Source: Gadus chalcogrammus
Lineage: Eukaryota > Chordata > Actinopteri > Gadiformes > Gadidae
Assembly: GCF_026213295.1 (NCBI RefSeq)
Contig: NC_079424.1
Coordinates: 11,919,992 to 11,983,991, forward strand
Direction: 5' to 3'
Length of the DNA: 64,000 bases
Part shown: one piece after another, positions 63,795 through 64,000 of the stretch
Layout: every line of letters begins with the position of its first letter
Position numbering within the stretch: position 1 is the first letter of the stretch
The notes under the pieces: model-generated
What the model was told of the DNA's origin: nothing
The model's input: only the letters and a program-made list of their open reading frames with translations
Database searches by the model: none
Made by a program: the position numbers and the translations under genes

Positions 63795-64000
63795 ACGACA
63801 GGACGAAGAATAAAAAAGCATTGCATCTGGCAAAATCAAAACCGATTGCAATACTCAAACTGCTCCTCAGCATTCATGCATTCCAATGATTATGTAACAT
63901 ATGGTTCCCTTGGATATTTCGCTTTAAATGAATGAGTTACATTTATTTTGTGATTCTATTTCCTGATTTTGCTCGGCTGTAATATGTAGATTTGCAGTCG

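Overview
The window looks like teleost fish nuclear DNA. Protein-coding exons are sparse and split by GT-AG introns. Very long (CA)n/(TG)n and (GA)n arrays recur every few kilobases. Several mobile remnants have fish-type signatures: a tRNA-headed SINE with an L2-like tail ending in a tetranucleotide repeat, a DIRS-like terminal repeat and foldback elements. Nothing prokaryotic is present, and most long open frames are translations of microsatellites.

Layout. Positions 1-13442 are read as intron 1 of a MAGI1-type scaffold gene on the minus strand; its first coding exon is 13740-13443, read leftwards. Positions 13741 to about 41000 form a gene-poor interval between two divergent genes, rich in microsatellites, minisatellites, SINEs and MITE-like elements. 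A DIRS-like remnant lies at about 41.1-41.4 kb. From 44277 down to 42145 there is a minus-strand gene that shows up only after exons are joined by hand. Eight consecutive exons (280 codons in frame) encode a Ulp1/SENP-like cysteine peptidase (family C48) with an apparently complete His-Asp-Gln-Cys catalytic set. It carries a tandemly duplicated 69-nt exon. A fragment resembling a Myb/SANT-like DNA-binding domain lies divergently on the plus strand near 44.93 kb.

The plus-strand gene slc25a26, encoding the mitochondrial S-adenosylmethionine carrier, starts at 45836. Five exons (152 codons) lie in the window; the remaining exons lie beyond position 64000. The head-to-head arrangement of MAGI1 and SLC25A26 matches human 3p14, which supports both identifications. 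The rest of the window (57020-64000) is slc25a26 intron 5. It holds more microsatellites and a striking foldback element at 62566-63794 with 505-bp nearly identical inverted arms and a 6-bp flanking duplication.

The most interesting item is the intact-looking C48 peptidase gene between two conserved vertebrate genes. It may be a transposon-derived protease gene or a lineage-specific host gene. No search could be run, so family assignments rest on motif recognition.
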